Shown here: positions 50,037 through 59,109 of the stretch, one piece after another
How positions within the stretch are numbered: position 1 is the first letter of the stretch
Layout: each line of letters starts with the position of its first letter
Assembly: GCA_947490345.1 (NCBI GenBank)
Contig: CANLGL010000009.1
Coordinates: 50,072-114,071, forward strand
Origin: Deltaproteobacteria bacterium
GTDB lineage: Bacteria > Myxococcota_A > UBA796 > SXON01
Length of the DNA stretch: 64,000 nucleotides
Direction of reading: 5' to 3'
Translations under genes and position numbers: made by a program
Notes under the pieces: generated by a model
What the model was told of the DNA's origin: nothing
Seen by the model: the letters and a program-made list of their open reading frames with translations, nothing else
The model's database searches: none

Positions 50037-51509
50037 GTGACCGAGCGGATCCAGCGCTACAACGTCGGGCGCTTCGTCGTGGCCCTGGGCGTGCTCGCCG
50101 TCACCGGGGTCACCGCCCTCGGCGAAGGGCCGTTCCAGCCCGACGACGGGGCCTTCTTCACGATCCTGGCCGTTCAGCTGGTGTTGTTGATCGGGAGCGC
50201 GCTGTACACGAGGCTTCGCCAGCCAGGCGTGGGCTTCCTGTCACTGATGTTCTTCATGGACGTGGTCGGGGCGTCGCTGCTCTCCGCGTTCACCGGTGGG
50301 GCCGGCTCGCTGCTGGTTTTCCTCTACTTTCCGGTCATCGCCGCAGGGGCCTACTTGCTCGGGCGGAGCGGCGCGATCGGGGTCGCGCTCCTGGCCGCGG
50401 TTGGGCTCCTGGTCGTCGCCGTCTTCGGGACGGACGCCGCGGATGCTGACCTCCTGCTTCGCTACTGGGAGGTTGGCTTCCGCGTCCTGTCCTTCGTGCT
50501 GGTCGGCATCCTCAGCGGCCAGCTCGCCGAGTCTCTCGAGCGTACCGGGAAGGCGCTCGTCGCGCAGCGCGTGGCGTCGGAGACGGTCATCGAGCGCGTT
50601 CGCGCCGGCGTGCTGATCGCCGGGGTGGACGACCGTATCGTCGAGATCAACCCCAGCGGCCGACTCCTCCTCGGCAACGCGGTGGGCAAGCGGGTCACCG
50701 AGGTGTTCTCAGGCGCGGTGCACCATCGCTCGTGGGAGGAGGCGCCGCCCGACGGCCGCCGCTTCGTCTGCAGCCAGGCGACCCTGCCGGACCAGGGGCG
50801 TGTCATCGTGGTGGAGGACGTCACCGAGCTGTGGGCGATGCGCGACCGCGCCCAACGTGACGAGAGACTGGTCGCGGCGGGCCACCTCTCAGCCGGGCTC
50901 GCACACGAGATACGCAATCCGCTGTCGGCGCTGTCGGCGATCCTGCAACTACTGCGGGAAGACCGTCCTTCCCGACACCTGGAGCTGGCGCTCGGGGAGA
51001 CCCAGCGGCTCAATCGATTGGTCGAGGACTTCCTCACCGCCTCGGCGGCGCCTACCCTCCGGAGGGTGACCCTCGATCTCGACGGGTTGGTGGCGAATAT
51101 TGTCGATTCCTTCCTCCAGGACCCACGGTTCGCCGGGGCCGTCCGCGTGGTCACCGACCTCGCTGCAGTGCGGTCCTGCGTCGATCCCGACCGACTTCGG
51201 CAGGTGCTGTGGAACCTCCTCACCAACGCCGCCCAGTCGATGCCGGGGGGCGGGGATATCCGGGTCCGGGTGGGCGAGCAGGGCGGGGGCGTCTGCGTTG
51301 TCATCACCGACGGCGGCATCGGGATCGCGCCCGAAGAGCTGCCGAGGATCTTCGACCCCTTCTACACCCGTCGTGCCGGCGGGACGGGGCTAGGTCTGGC
51401 GGTGGTCGACCAGCTCGTGCGCGCCCACGGCGGCACCGTGGAGGTGGCGTCCCCGCCTGGCCAGGGTACGACGTTCACCATCTTGCTTCCGGGAGGGGAC
51501 GCCGTATGA
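50037..51509 (+). CDS. pilS: Sensor histidine kinase of the pilin two-component system
   Basis: The protein has 490 aa with a GTG start. The N-terminal ~170 residues hold about six membrane helices, as in PilS. A PAS-like region follows (AGVLIAGVDDRIVEINPSG), then the HisKA box GHLSAGLAHEIRNPLSALSAI with the phospho-His at about 292. The HATPase domain shows NLLTNAAQSMPGGGD and GGTGLGLAVVDQLVRAHGG. It is coupled to pilR by a four-base overlap and most likely senses membrane pilin, as in Pseudomonas and Myxococcus. Confidence 0.9.
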   Translation: MTERIQRYNVGRFVVALGVLAVTGVTALGEGPFQPDDGAFFTILAVQLVLLIGSALYTRLRQPGVGFLSLMFFMDVVGASLLSAFTGGAGSLLVFLYFPVIAAGAYLLGRSGAIGVALLAAVGLLVVAVFGTDAADADLLLRYWEVGFRVLSFVLVGILSGQLAESLERTGKALVAQRVASETVIERVRAGVLIAGVDDRIVEINPSGRLLLGNAVGKRVTEVFSGAVHHRSWEEAPPDGRRFVCSQATLPDQGRVIVVEDVTELWAMRDRAQRDERLVAAGHLSAGLAHEIRNPLSALSAILQLLREDRPSRHLELALGETQRLNRLVEDFLTASAAPTLRRVTLDLDGLVANIVDSFLQDPRFAGAVRVVTDLAAVRSCVDPDRLRQVLWNLLTNAAQSMPGGGDIRVRVGEQGGGVCVVITDGGIGIAPEELPRIFDPFYTRRAGGTGLGLAVVDQLVRAHGGTVEVASPPGQGTTFTILLPGGDAV

Positions 51510-52909
51510 GCGCCGCGCGGGTCTTGGTCATCGACGACGAGCCCATCCTTCGGGAAGTGCTGGGCGTGGTCCTGGGAAGGGCGGGCTACGAGGTTCGCGA
51601 TGCGCCCTCTGGCGAAGCGGGCCTCCGCGTCGCCGACAAGTGGTTTCCCGACGTCGTGATCACCGACCTCACGATGCCGGGGATGGACGGATTGGAGGTA
51701 CTCCGGCAGGTCAAGGCGCGCGCGGCCGAGCTCGGGCGCGACGTGCAGGTCGTCCTCATCACGGCGTATGCAAGCGCGGGGACGGCGATCGCCGCGATGA
51801 AGGAGGGCGCCTTCGACTACGTGGCCAAGCCCTTCGACAACGAAGAGCTCCGGTTGGTCGTCGCCAAGGCGCTGGCCATGCGCCGGCTGGAGGCCGAGAA
51901 CGACCGCCTGCACGCCGCTTTGGCGACGAAGTACCAGCTCGGCCAGCTCGTGGGCACCTCGCCAGCGATGCAGGAGGTGTACGGGCTGGTTCGCCGGATC
52001 ATGGGCACGCGCATCAACTGCCTGGTGTGCGGCGAGTCGGGCACTGGCAAGGAACTGGTCGCGCGCGCGATCCACTTTGGCAGCGACCGCGCCCGCGGCC
52101 CGTTCGTGGCGGTCAATTGCGGGGCCATCCCCGAAGCCCTGGTCGAGAGTGAGCTTTTCGGTCACTTGAAGGGCTCCTTCACCGGCGCCCTCCGCGACAA
52201 GCCCGGCCACTTCGAGGCGGCCGCGGGCGGTACCCTGTTTCTGGACGAGATCGGCGAGATGCCGCTGTCGGCCCAGGTCAAGGCGCTCCGCGCGCTCTCG
52301 GAGCGGAAGATCGTTCGCGTCGGCGCTTCCGAAGAGGTGCCGGTGGATGTGCGCATCGTGGCCGCCACCAACCGCGATCTCACGGCTGAGGTGCAGGCGG
52401 GGCGCTTCCGCGAGGACCTGTACTACCGGCTCAACGTCGTGCAGATCGACATGCCCCCGCTCCGCCAGCGCGGGGACGACATCGTGGTTCTCGCGCAGCA
52501 TTTCATCGAGAAGTATGCGGCAGAGTTCGGCAAGCCGACGCGGGGCGCCACACCGGAGGTCCACCGGCTGTTGCGGGCGTGGAGCTACCCCGGAAACGTT
52601 CGCGAGCTGCAGAACATCATCGAGCGCGCGGTGGCCATGGAGCCCGCGAGTCTCCTTTCGCCAGCGTCCTTGCCGGAACGCCTGCAGCCCGGACTTTCGA
52701 CCTCGGTGGAGGACAGCGCCGACGAGGCTTTCCCCGACGCCGGCATCGACCTGGACGGGCGGCTGGCCAGCATTGAGCGGCGGTACCTCGAAGCCGCGCT
52801 GGCCGCGGCCAGCGGCAACCGCACCCACGCGGCGCGGCTGCTCGGCATCAGCTTTCGCTCAATGCGCTATCGGCTGGTCAAGCTTGGCCTCGCCGAAGAC
52901 GACGAGTGA
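51506..52909 (+). CDS. pilR: Sigma-54-dependent response regulator of pilin expression
   Basis: The protein has 467 aa. The receiver domain is at the N-terminus (VLVIDDEP, phospho-Asp in VVITDLTMP). The AAA+ domain has Walker A GESGTGKE, the sigma-54 contact loop KGSFTGA (GSFTGA rather than GAFTGA), Walker [13 protein letters not shown] and the arginine region. The Fis-type HTH is at the end ([24 protein letters not shown]). It lies directly before pilA, whose sigma-54 promoter and paired upstream sites are visible. The start is set by the overlap with pilS; the frame is open further upstream to 51209 but not used. Confidence 0.94.
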   Translation: MSAARVLVIDDEPILREVLGVVLGRAGYEVRDAPSGEAGLRVADKWFPDVVITDLTMPGMDGLEVLRQVKARAAELGRDVQVVLITAYASAGTAIAAMKEGAFDYVAKPFDNEELRLVVAKALAMRRLEAENDRLHAALATKYQLGQLVGTSPAMQEVYGLVRRIMGTRINCLVCGESGTGKELVARAIHFGSDRARGPFVAVNCGAIPEALVESELFGHLKGSFTGALRDKPGHFEAAAGGTLFLDEIGEMPLSAQVKALRALSERKIVRVGASEEVPVDVRIVAATNRDLTAEVQAGRFREDLYYRLNVVQIDMPPLRQRGDDIVVLAQHFIEKYAAEFGKPTRGATPEVHRLLRAWSYPGNVRELQNIIERAVAMEPASLLSPASLPERLQPGLSTSVEDSADEAFPDAGIDLDGRLASIERRYLEAALAAASGNRTHAARLLGISFRSMRYRLVKLGLAEDDE

Positions 52910-52923
52910 CGCCCCGCGACAGG

Positions 52924-52963
52924 TGACGCAAATTGTCACATCCGGCAGTGACGAAAAACGTCA
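52924..52963 (+). promoter_or_regulatory. Two putative PilR upstream activating sites
   Basis: TGAC-N7-GTCA at 52924-52938 and TGACG-N5-CGTCA at 52949-52963 are two 15-bp inverted repeats 25 bases apart. They are centred about 89 and 64 bases upstream of the predicted pilA transcription start. Confidence 0.65.
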
Positions 52964-52992
52964 GGATCGCGAAAAGGATCGAGGATCGTCCG

Positions 52993-53009
52993 TTGGCACG
53001 ACGTTTGCA
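52993..53009 (+). promoter_or_regulatory. Sigma-54 promoter of pilA
   Basis: TTGGCACG-ACGT-TTGCA matches the -24/-12 consensus, with GG and GC separated by exactly 10 bases. It lies between pilR and pilA, 60 bases before the pilA ATG. Confidence 0.9.
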
Positions 53010-53068
53010 GAAGGTTGCCGCGACTGGCACAGGCCAGGGTCTCTTCCCCAACCATACCGGAGCATACA

Positions 53069-53512
53069 ATGCGTCAGAACAAGGGCTTCTCGCTCGTCGA
53101 ACTCATGATCGTCGTCGCCATTATCGGCATCCTCGCCGCGATCGCGATCCCCAACTTCGCCCGCATGCAGCTCAAGTCGAAGCGCGCGGAAGTCCCTGGC
53201 AACGTCGACGGCATCAAGACCGCCGAAGTCGCGTACGAGGCGTCGTACAACGCCTTCGTCGACCTGTCGGCAAACCCGGGCGCCACCAGCAAGACGCCCC
53301 AGGCGTTCAACACCGGGGACGCCACCTGGGACGCGGTCGGCTGGGAGCCGGACGGCTTGGTTCGCGGAAACTACCAGGTGAGCGGCTCGACCAACACCGA
53401 CTTCCTCGTCACCGGCAACTCCGACGTGGACGGCGACGGCTCCGAAGTGAGCTACACGGCTTCGATGACGCAGAACGCGACCATCCAGGCCGGCCAGGAA
53501 GACATCTACTAG
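53069..53512 (+). CDS. pilA: Type IV major pilin
   Basis: The protein has 147 aa. The prepilin leader is short (MRQNKG) with cleavage between G6 and F7, and the mature N-terminus FSLVELMIVVAIIGILAAIA carries the essential Glu5. The start at 53069 is chosen because it gives this short leader; the in-frame extension to 53015 lies in the untranslated leader downstream of the sigma-54 promoter. The C-terminal domain lacks the Cys pair of many pilins. A strong terminator follows. The mature form should be PilR-activated. Confidence 0.95.
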   Translation: MRQNKGFSLVELMIVVAIIGILAAIAIPNFARMQLKSKRAEVPGNVDGIKTAEVAYEASYNAFVDLSANPGATSKTPQAFNTGDATWDAVGWEPDGLVRGNYQVSGSTNTDFLVTGNSDVDGDGSEVSYTASMTQNATIQAGQEDIY

Positions 53513-54101
53513 GCCTTCGTGGCCGCCGAGCTGCTCGGCGTGAGCCGGAGGACGGGCCCCAGGGTCCGTCCTCTTTGTTTTTTGCAGTGGCGATGGCACC
53601 GGCGGCGGCGGGCGCTTCGGGGAAAGCCGCGTCGGCTCGCAGGTGCAGCCGCGTGACCTCGCCGGGCAGCACACCGGCCAGGTCGTGCGTCATGCGCGGG
53701 TCGTCGTCCGGCCACTCGGCCGCCTGGATGGCTCCCGGACGCGGCACCCCCGCGAGCGCGTCGACCAGCGACCAGGTTGGATTCGCGAGGCCGGCCAGCT
53801 CCAGAACGGTGGGGTACACGTCTTGGAGCTGAACTGGCAGCGTGACCGTGGCGCCGGCCGGGAAGCGCCCGGGAGCCGCGAGGACCAGAGGCACGTCCAC
53901 GACCTCCTTCCAGACGGTGCGACCGTGCTCCAACAGCCCGTGTTCGCCGAAATACTCCCCGTGGTCGGAGGTCACCACCACCACCCCCTGGCGGCCAGAG
54001 GCCGTCCACGCCTGGACCAGCTCGCGCAGCGCCGCGTCGGCTCGCGCCACCTCCCCGTCGTACAGGTCCAGGAGCAGCTGGATGCCCTCCGGGGGGATCA
54101 C
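53409..54101 (-). pseudogene. Sulfatase-like gene, C-terminal fragment
   Basis: This frame continues the sulfatase-like protein after the break at 54098-54101. It carries VVVVTSDHGEYFGEHGLLEHG, the metal-binding DHGE segment, VPLVLAAPG and VYPTVLELAG, all typical of the alkaline-phosphatase/sulfatase superfamily. GTG at 54101 overlaps the stop of the N-terminal fragment. The 3' end has no proper stop: the frame runs through the pilA terminator and antisense into pilA to 53409, so the true end is also damaged or near 53580. It could be read by re-initiation, but loss of one base is simpler. Confidence 0.65.
53548..53583 (+). terminator. Rho-independent terminator of pilA
   Basis: GAGGACGG (53548-53555) pairs with CCGTCCTC (53566-53573) across a ten-base loop that itself pairs, followed by TTTGTTTTTT. 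It lies 36 bases after the pilA stop. Confidence 0.9.
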
Positions 54102-54748
54102 CAGCTCGCCTCGGGCGCGGCGGGCGCCAGAAACGGCAGCGCCCAGGGCGGGGCCGCCTCGGGCCGCAACTCCGCAGCGCGGGCGGCGGACCACGGGGCG
54201 CCGGAGACGGCATAGGGAGCGTGCGGCGCGATCAGGTTCACGAACAGGAACAAACGACCGGGCGTCGCGAGCTCTTCCTTGGCCGCCGGCACCACCCCCT
54301 CGCGGACGATCTCGGCTCGATCGAAGCCGCGGGTCAGACCGATGGCCGGGTCGAGGAAACTGTTCTCGCACAGCGCGACCGTGCGCCATACCGCTTCGCC
54401 CAGGCGCTCGGCGAGGGTGGGCAGGTCGGCGCGCATCGGGCTCACCGCGAGGCGATTGGTCCCCATATCCAGTGTCTGAGCGCCCCGCGGCGCGAAATGT
54501 GCGCCCGAGACCCACGGTGGCTCACCGGTGAACAAGGCGGCGTGGGACGGCCACGTCCAGCTACCCGGTGCGGTCACATCGGTGAAGCGGACCCCGGACT
54601 CGGCGAGGGCGCTCAGCTGCGGAGTGGTGAAGCGGGTGTGGCCGCCCAGGGTGGTGCGATCGGCGCGCAGGGTGTCCACCACCACGAGGAGTACGTCGGG
54701 AGGCTCCAGGGCCGGCTCGGGCGTGCTGCAAGCGAGGAAGAAGAGCAC
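54098..54748 (-). pseudogene. Sulfatase-like lipoprotein gene, N-terminal fragment
   Basis: This 216-aa fragment (GTG start) has a very short lipoprotein signal (MLFFLA, Cys7). The metal-binding start is LLVVVDTLRADRTTLGGH, and the nucleophile region PGSWTWPSHAALFTGEPP has Ser/Thr where sulfatases have CxPxR, so it is closer to phosphoglycerol-transferase-like members. It stops at LAPAAPEASW, but the family sequence continues in another frame from the same place (next fragment). The message is therefore split at about 54100, by a frameshift or a real two-gene arrangement. Confidence 0.7.
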
Positions 54749-54785
54749 CGGGAAGGGCTAACGCAGCGCGGGGGGGCGGGTGTGG

Positions 54786-54791
54786 TACGCT
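54786..54791 (+). promoter_or_regulatory. -10-like box for a leaderless membrane-protein mRNA
   Basis: TACGCT ends seven bases before the GTG at 54799. No Shine-Dalgarno is present. Confidence 0.35.
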
Positions 54792-54798
54792 CCGACCC

Positions 54799-56307
54799 GT
54801 GCGCACCCCTGCCGCCCACCTGCTCCTGGTGTGCCCGCTGGTCGTGCTGGCGGTGGTGTTTGTCCCCTCCGCGCTGGACGCGGGCTGGGTGCTCGACGAC
54901 CTGCGCGCCTTGTCGCGACACGCACACGACGGAGAGCCCTGGGGGGAGTGGACGAACTCCACCTACGGGTGGTCCAGCGGCGACGGCGGACATCTGTGGC
55001 GCCCGCTCCCCGCCTTCTTCCAACATCTGGCCGCGCTGGCCGCCGGACGGACTCCGGCCACCTTCCGGCTCGCCAACGTGGTGCTTCACGCGGGTGTGGT
55101 CCTTGTCGCGATGAGCCTCGTACGCCGCACCGGGGGCAGCGTGGGTGCGGCGGCGTTCGCCGGCACGGTCCTGGTTCTGCATCCCGCCGTGGCTGAGGTC
55201 GTGCCTTGGAGCTCCGACGTGTTCGACGTGATGCTGGCGCTGGTGTTGCTGCTCGCGGCCGCGCGGGCGCAAGCCCCCGCCTCGCCCTGGCGGCGCGCCG
55301 CGGAGACCCTGCTGTTCACGCTCGCTGCGTGCCTCTGCAAGGAGAGCGCCGCCACCGCCGCCCCAGCGCTCGCGGCCGTTGCGTGGGCAGCCGCCGGTTG
55401 GCGCGCGGGGCTGGGCGCGGGGCTGGGCTCCGGGGTCGGTGCCGGGAGCTTCCTGTTGCTACACGGCGCTGTCACCGGACAGGGCTACGGCCGCGCCACG
55501 GGGAGCCCAGTGTGGGACATGCTCCTGGCCGGACTGGACACCCTGGGCGGGCTGCCGACGCTACCGGCGCGCGCGACCGCTGCACATCTCTTCGAGCCCG
55601 GCGCGGCCGCTGCGGCCCCGTTGGGCGTGGTGGTGCTTTGCAGTGCGTCCCTGGTGGCCTGGTTGCTCCGGGCCGACGCCCCCGCCCAGCGGCGTTGGCT
55701 GGCCGCGGTGGTGGGGATGGTGGTGCTCAGCGCCCCGGCGGCGATCGGCATCCCCTTCATCGGCGTCCAGGCCAGCCGATACGTCTTTCAGCCCCTGGTC
55801 TGGCTGGTCGCGCTCGGCGCGCAGCCGCTCGCGGCGCTGGCCGCCGGGCGCCAGTCGGCGGTGCTCCTGGTGGTCGGGGCCTGCTTGCTGTGGGCGCCTC
55901 GTACCGCGACGCGGGTGGGGGAGTTCCAGGACAACCTCACGCTCTTCAGCGCCGAGCGCCAGAGCGAGCCCGACAACCCATACGCCCGGGCCAGCGTGGC
56001 GCGACACCTCACCGTCGCCGCGATCGACCGCGCGGCTGGCCTCTCGATGTGGGCCGAGGCGCTCGACGATCTCCCAGCCCACATCCGCGTCCCCGACCCC
56101 CGGCGGGAGCGTTGGGACCTTGCTCAGGCCGCCTTCCTGGCCGGTGCCGCCCCCCTGGCGCTGCAACAGGCGTCCCGCCTGCGCGCCGAGCCGGGCTGGC
56201 TCCCCGAGCAGCTCGCTTGCCTGGAGGCCGACAGCCTCGATGCCCTGGGCCGCCACGAGGACGCAGCGGGCGCTGCGCGGGGCTGCGTGCCGGCAGCGAG
56301 GCCGTAG
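54799..56307 (+). CDS. GT-C-like multipass membrane protein (TMTC-type)
   Basis: The protein has 502 aa with a GTG start. The N-terminal helix is followed by an acidic loop WVLDDLRALSRHAHDG and about eight further helices. Segments HLWRPLPAFFQHLAA and CLCKESAATAAPALAAV resemble TMTC/DUF1736-type mannosyltransferase-like proteins, as does the paralogue at 59630 (SKENAVAAVVALLPALD). The C-terminal ~110 residues are helical and TPR-like. The donor is likely a polyprenyl-linked sugar (family knowledge), but neither donor nor target is known. Confidence 0.65.
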   Translation: MRTPAAHLLLVCPLVVLAVVFVPSALDAGWVLDDLRALSRHAHDGEPWGEWTNSTYGWSSGDGGHLWRPLPAFFQHLAALAAGRTPATFRLANVVLHAGVVLVAMSLVRRTGGSVGAAAFAGTVLVLHPAVAEVVPWSSDVFDVMLALVLLLAAARAQAPASPWRRAAETLLFTLAACLCKESAATAAPALAAVAWAAAGWRAGLGAGLGSGVGAGSFLLLHGAVTGQGYGRATGSPVWDMLLAGLDTLGGLPTLPARATAAHLFEPGAAAAAPLGVVVLCSASLVAWLLRADAPAQRRWLAAVVGMVVLSAPAAIGIPFIGVQASRYVFQPLVWLVALGAQPLAALAAGRQSAVLLVVGACLLWAPRTATRVGEFQDNLTLFSAERQSEPDNPYARASVARHLTVAAIDRAAGLSMWAEALDDLPAHIRVPDPRRERWDLAQAAFLAGAAPLALQQASRLRAEPGWLPEQLACLEADSLDALGRHEDAAGAARGCVPAARP

Positions 56308-56322
56308 CCGCCTCGGGTCCGC

Positions 56323-58197
56323 CTACCGCTCTGCAAGCTCCGCCACGAACTCAGCCGCGCCGACCTGCCCGCCCCAAGCCGCCCGCTCCGCCTGCGCCGC
56401 CGCCTCGGCAGTCCGTCCCGCCCCGGCCAGCGCGCGTGCATACGCTAGCCGTACGCGCAACGGCATGGCGTCGTCATAGCGCCGCGCGGCCTGGTCCCAG
56501 TACACGATGTCACCGCCCGAAGCCTGCACGGCGAGCATCGCCCAGTCCGGCTCGTCGAACCGGCTCAGCGCTTCGTCCGCCTCGGCGAGCGCCTCTTCTC
56601 GGCGGCCGGCGCGGACCAGCACCGTGAGCGCCGCCATCCGGTCCGGTCCGGGGTCATCGGCGAGCACGCGCAGCGCGGGCTCGACCAACGCGAGGGGGTC
56701 GGCGCCGCATCCATGCAGCCGGACCCGGGCAGCATCGGCGTACAGCGCTCCAGGGGAGCGTGCTTCGATTGCGGCAATTTCGGCGTACGCCTCGAGCGCC
56801 GGGCACGCCGGTTCGGCGTCGCCATCGCACAGCGGCAACGCGACGATGTGCCCGGCGATCGCGGAGTCGGTTGGAACGAAGAGGACGCGCTCCAGGTCGG
56901 CGTACGCGGCTCGCCAACCCTCGAGCCCACGCAGTCCGGCGCACAGAGGCAGCCGTCGCGGCACCAGCGCAGCGTCGATGTCGTGCCGTATCGCCAGGGT
57001 GGAGAACGTCGCCGTACTCGACGTGCTCTGTCGCGCCAGGGCGTGGGTGAAACCCGAGAAGAAAGTGGGCGTCCGGCCATCGATGGCGATCTGCCAACGA
57101 GGGAGCCGCCAGGACAGAAACCCGCCGTCGTCGTAGTGGTTCCACAGCGTTCCCGACTGTTCCTCGAGCACGGTGGCGACGTCCTCGGGCAGGTGCAAGG
57201 ACCGGACGCCCCACCCTCCCCAGGGCGCGCCAGGCCGATCGCGCGCCGCCAGCAACAGCAGCGGAAGCAGAACGACGCCGAGGCGCGCACCTCCTGGCCC
57301 GGCGACGCGGCACGCGAGCGGCACCACCAATAGCGCCGCCGGGGCGATGAACCGGACGGCGGTCAGTGCGAGCGCGGTCCCCAAGGCGAAGAGGCAAGCG
57401 TCCGCGATCGCCCGCCGTGCACGCCACTCCAAACGCCACAGCGCCAGGGCGGCTGACGCCCAAAGTGCCCAGCCGGCAACGTCTGGTAGCGAGTCCGGCA
57501 GAAGGTCGGCCAGGGCAGGCGGCCGCATGTCGCCGATGTGCCGGGCCGAGTCCGTGGCGGCGTGGTCCAGCACCTCCGTCAGCACGCCAGGGCCGAGCGG
57601 ACTGAGGCAGAGCGAAACCACGACGGTCGCGACGAACACCTGCAGCCGGGGTCGGAGGTTTCCGCGGTGGACGATCGCTTCCAGCAGGTGCGCGCCGGCG
57701 ACCGCGGGGATCAGGACGTGGCTCGCGTGCAACTGGGCCCAGACGACGCCGAGCGCGATCCAGGCGCCAACGCGAGCGTCGCGCATCGCCGTCAACAAGC
57801 ACAACCCCACCAGCATCCAGCTCTGGGGCCGAGGTGCCCAGTGGTCGACGATGGCGAGCTGCCCAAGCACCACCAGGGGCAACTCCGCATCGTGGGCGTG
57901 GCGCAGGCTGAGCCAGGCGGCGGTGGCGGCAGCAACGGCGATGAACCCGATTGCGGCAGCCGGGCCCAAAGCCGACCACCCCCAATGCAGCAAGAGCTCG
58001 AAGAGCCATTCCGCGTTGTGCCACGTTCCCCCTTGAAGAAACGAGCCAAAGTCATCCACCCAGGGCGAGCGCGCCGCGGCCACCATCGCCCCGCCGCGCA
58101 GGTGCCACCACAGGTCTGGGTCCTGCAGCGCCCTGAATTGGGCGGCGGCGGCCGTGGCGGGCAGCAGGACGAGGAGGAGCCGCCGCATCGGCGACAT
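56323..58197 (-). CDS. GT-C-like multipass membrane protein with PDLWWHL motif and C-terminal TPR-like part
   Basis: The protein has 624 aa from ATG 58197. The first loop reads ALQDPDLWWHLRGG, a motif shared by a group of bacterial GT-C-like proteins, followed by about ten helices. After residue ~350 the protein is soluble, with LWNHYDDGGFLSWRLPRWQIAIDGR (a domain typical of such proteins) and helical repeats (ALAEADEALSRFDEPDW). The frame open to 58302 would overlap the divergent gene. It is convergent with the preceding membrane-protein gene. Confidence 0.6.
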   Translation of the reverse strand: MSPMRRLLLVLLPATAAAAQFRALQDPDLWWHLRGGAMVAAARSPWVDDFGSFLQGGTWHNAEWLFELLLHWGWSALGPAAAIGFIAVAAATAAWLSLRHAHDAELPLVVLGQLAIVDHWAPRPQSWMLVGLCLLTAMRDARVGAWIALGVVWAQLHASHVLIPAVAGAHLLEAIVHRGNLRPRLQVFVATVVVSLCLSPLGPGVLTEVLDHAATDSARHIGDMRPPALADLLPDSLPDVAGWALWASAALALWRLEWRARRAIADACLFALGTALALTAVRFIAPAALLVVPLACRVAGPGGARLGVVLLPLLLLAARDRPGAPWGGWGVRSLHLPEDVATVLEEQSGTLWNHYDDGGFLSWRLPRWQIAIDGRTPTFFSGFTHALARQSTSSTATFSTLAIRHDIDAALVPRRLPLCAGLRGLEGWRAAYADLERVLFVPTDSAIAGHIVALPLCDGDAEPACPALEAYAEIAAIEARSPGALYADAARVRLHGCGADPLALVEPALRVLADDPGPDRMAALTVLVRAGRREEALAEADEALSRFDEPDWAMLAVQASGGDIVYWDQAARRYDDAMPLRVRLAYARALAGAGRTAEAAAQAERAAWGGQVGAAEFVAELAER

Positions 58198-58221
58198 GTA
58201 GCCTGGAGGTCCTGGCCCGGC

Positions 58222-58227
58222 TAGCCT
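58222..58227 (+). promoter_or_regulatory. -10-like box for a leaderless mRNA of the TPR-folK-GT-C operon
   Basis: TAGCCT ends six bases before the GTG at 58234. A similar box faces the other way toward 58197. Confidence 0.4.
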
Positions 58228-58233
58228 GCATGG

Positions 58234-59109
58234 GTGATTCGCATCGCGCTGACCGCCGCCCTCTTCGCCAGCGTGGCCGTCGCCGCGACCTCCCAACCCC
58301 ACGCCGACGCCACGCGCCGCGTCCGCAACCTCGACGCCGTGCTGGTTTTCCTGCCCTCCGCCGCGGGCGTGCGAATGTCGAGCAGCGGTTTCGAGGAGGT
58401 GGCCGCTGACCTGATGTGGGTACGGACGGTGCTGCTCTTCGGCGAGCGTTACGGTGCGAGCGAGGATCCGGCCTGGGTCGAGTGGCTCACCCGGATGATC
58501 GACACGGTCACCGAGCTGGACCCTCGCTGGTCGACGCCGTACAAGTACGGGGGCGCGATGCTGCGGGTCGTCGGCGCCATCGACGCCTCATCGGCGGTGT
58601 TCGCGCGATGTACGGAGGAGCGGCCCGATGATGCGTGGTGCCCGCTCTCCCGAGGCATGAACGACCTGATCTACAACGAAGACCCGGGGACCGCGGCCGA
58701 GTGGGTGGCGATAGCGGCGACCCGCAAGAGCGCGCCTGCCTGGTACGGCGGCCTCTCCGCCGCGTTGCGCGACAAGGCCGGAAGCCGGCACGCGGGGCTC
58801 GCCTACCTCGACGAGCAGCTCGCCACGGCCACCGACCGCGCGGTGATCGAGAGCCTGGAGTACCAGCGCGGGAAGCTGCTCCACAACGAGCTGGTCGCCG
58901 GCTGGGAGTCGGCGTGCCTCGCGTGGCGTGAGGACCACGGCCCGCTCGCCACGCCCGGCGACTTGTCGAGGCTCGGGTTCGTGCTCCCCGACAACCCCCG
59001 CGGCGACCCGTGGGTCGTCGGGGCCGACGGCATCGTGCGCGGTGAAGGTGCCGAGGCGGAGCGCTTGCGCGGGCAGCGCCGTGAGGAGTGGAAACTCCTC
59101 CACCGGTGA
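58234..59109 (+). CDS. Secreted helical-repeat (TPR-like) protein
   Basis: The protein has 291 aa with a GTG start and a signal peptide ending SVAVA. The segment FEEVAADLMWVRTVLLFGERYG followed by LDPRWSTPYKYGGAMLRV resembles TPR-like proteins seen in exopolysaccharide or protein-glycosylation clusters of deltaproteobacteria (recalled). It is coupled to folK (TGATG overlap), which in turn is coupled to the GT-C-like gene. A role with the GT-C protein is likely; folK may be a bystander. Confidence 0.6.
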   Translation: MIRIALTAALFASVAVAATSQPHADATRRVRNLDAVLVFLPSAAGVRMSSSGFEEVAADLMWVRTVLLFGERYGASEDPAWVEWLTRMIDTVTELDPRWSTPYKYGGAMLRVVGAIDASSAVFARCTEERPDDAWCPLSRGMNDLIYNEDPGTAAEWVAIAATRKSAPAWYGGLSAALRDKAGSRHAGLAYLDEQLATATDRAVIESLEYQRGKLLHNELVAGWESACLAWREDHGPLATPGDLSRLGFVLPDNPRGDPWVVGADGIVRGEGAEAERLRGQRREEWKLLHR

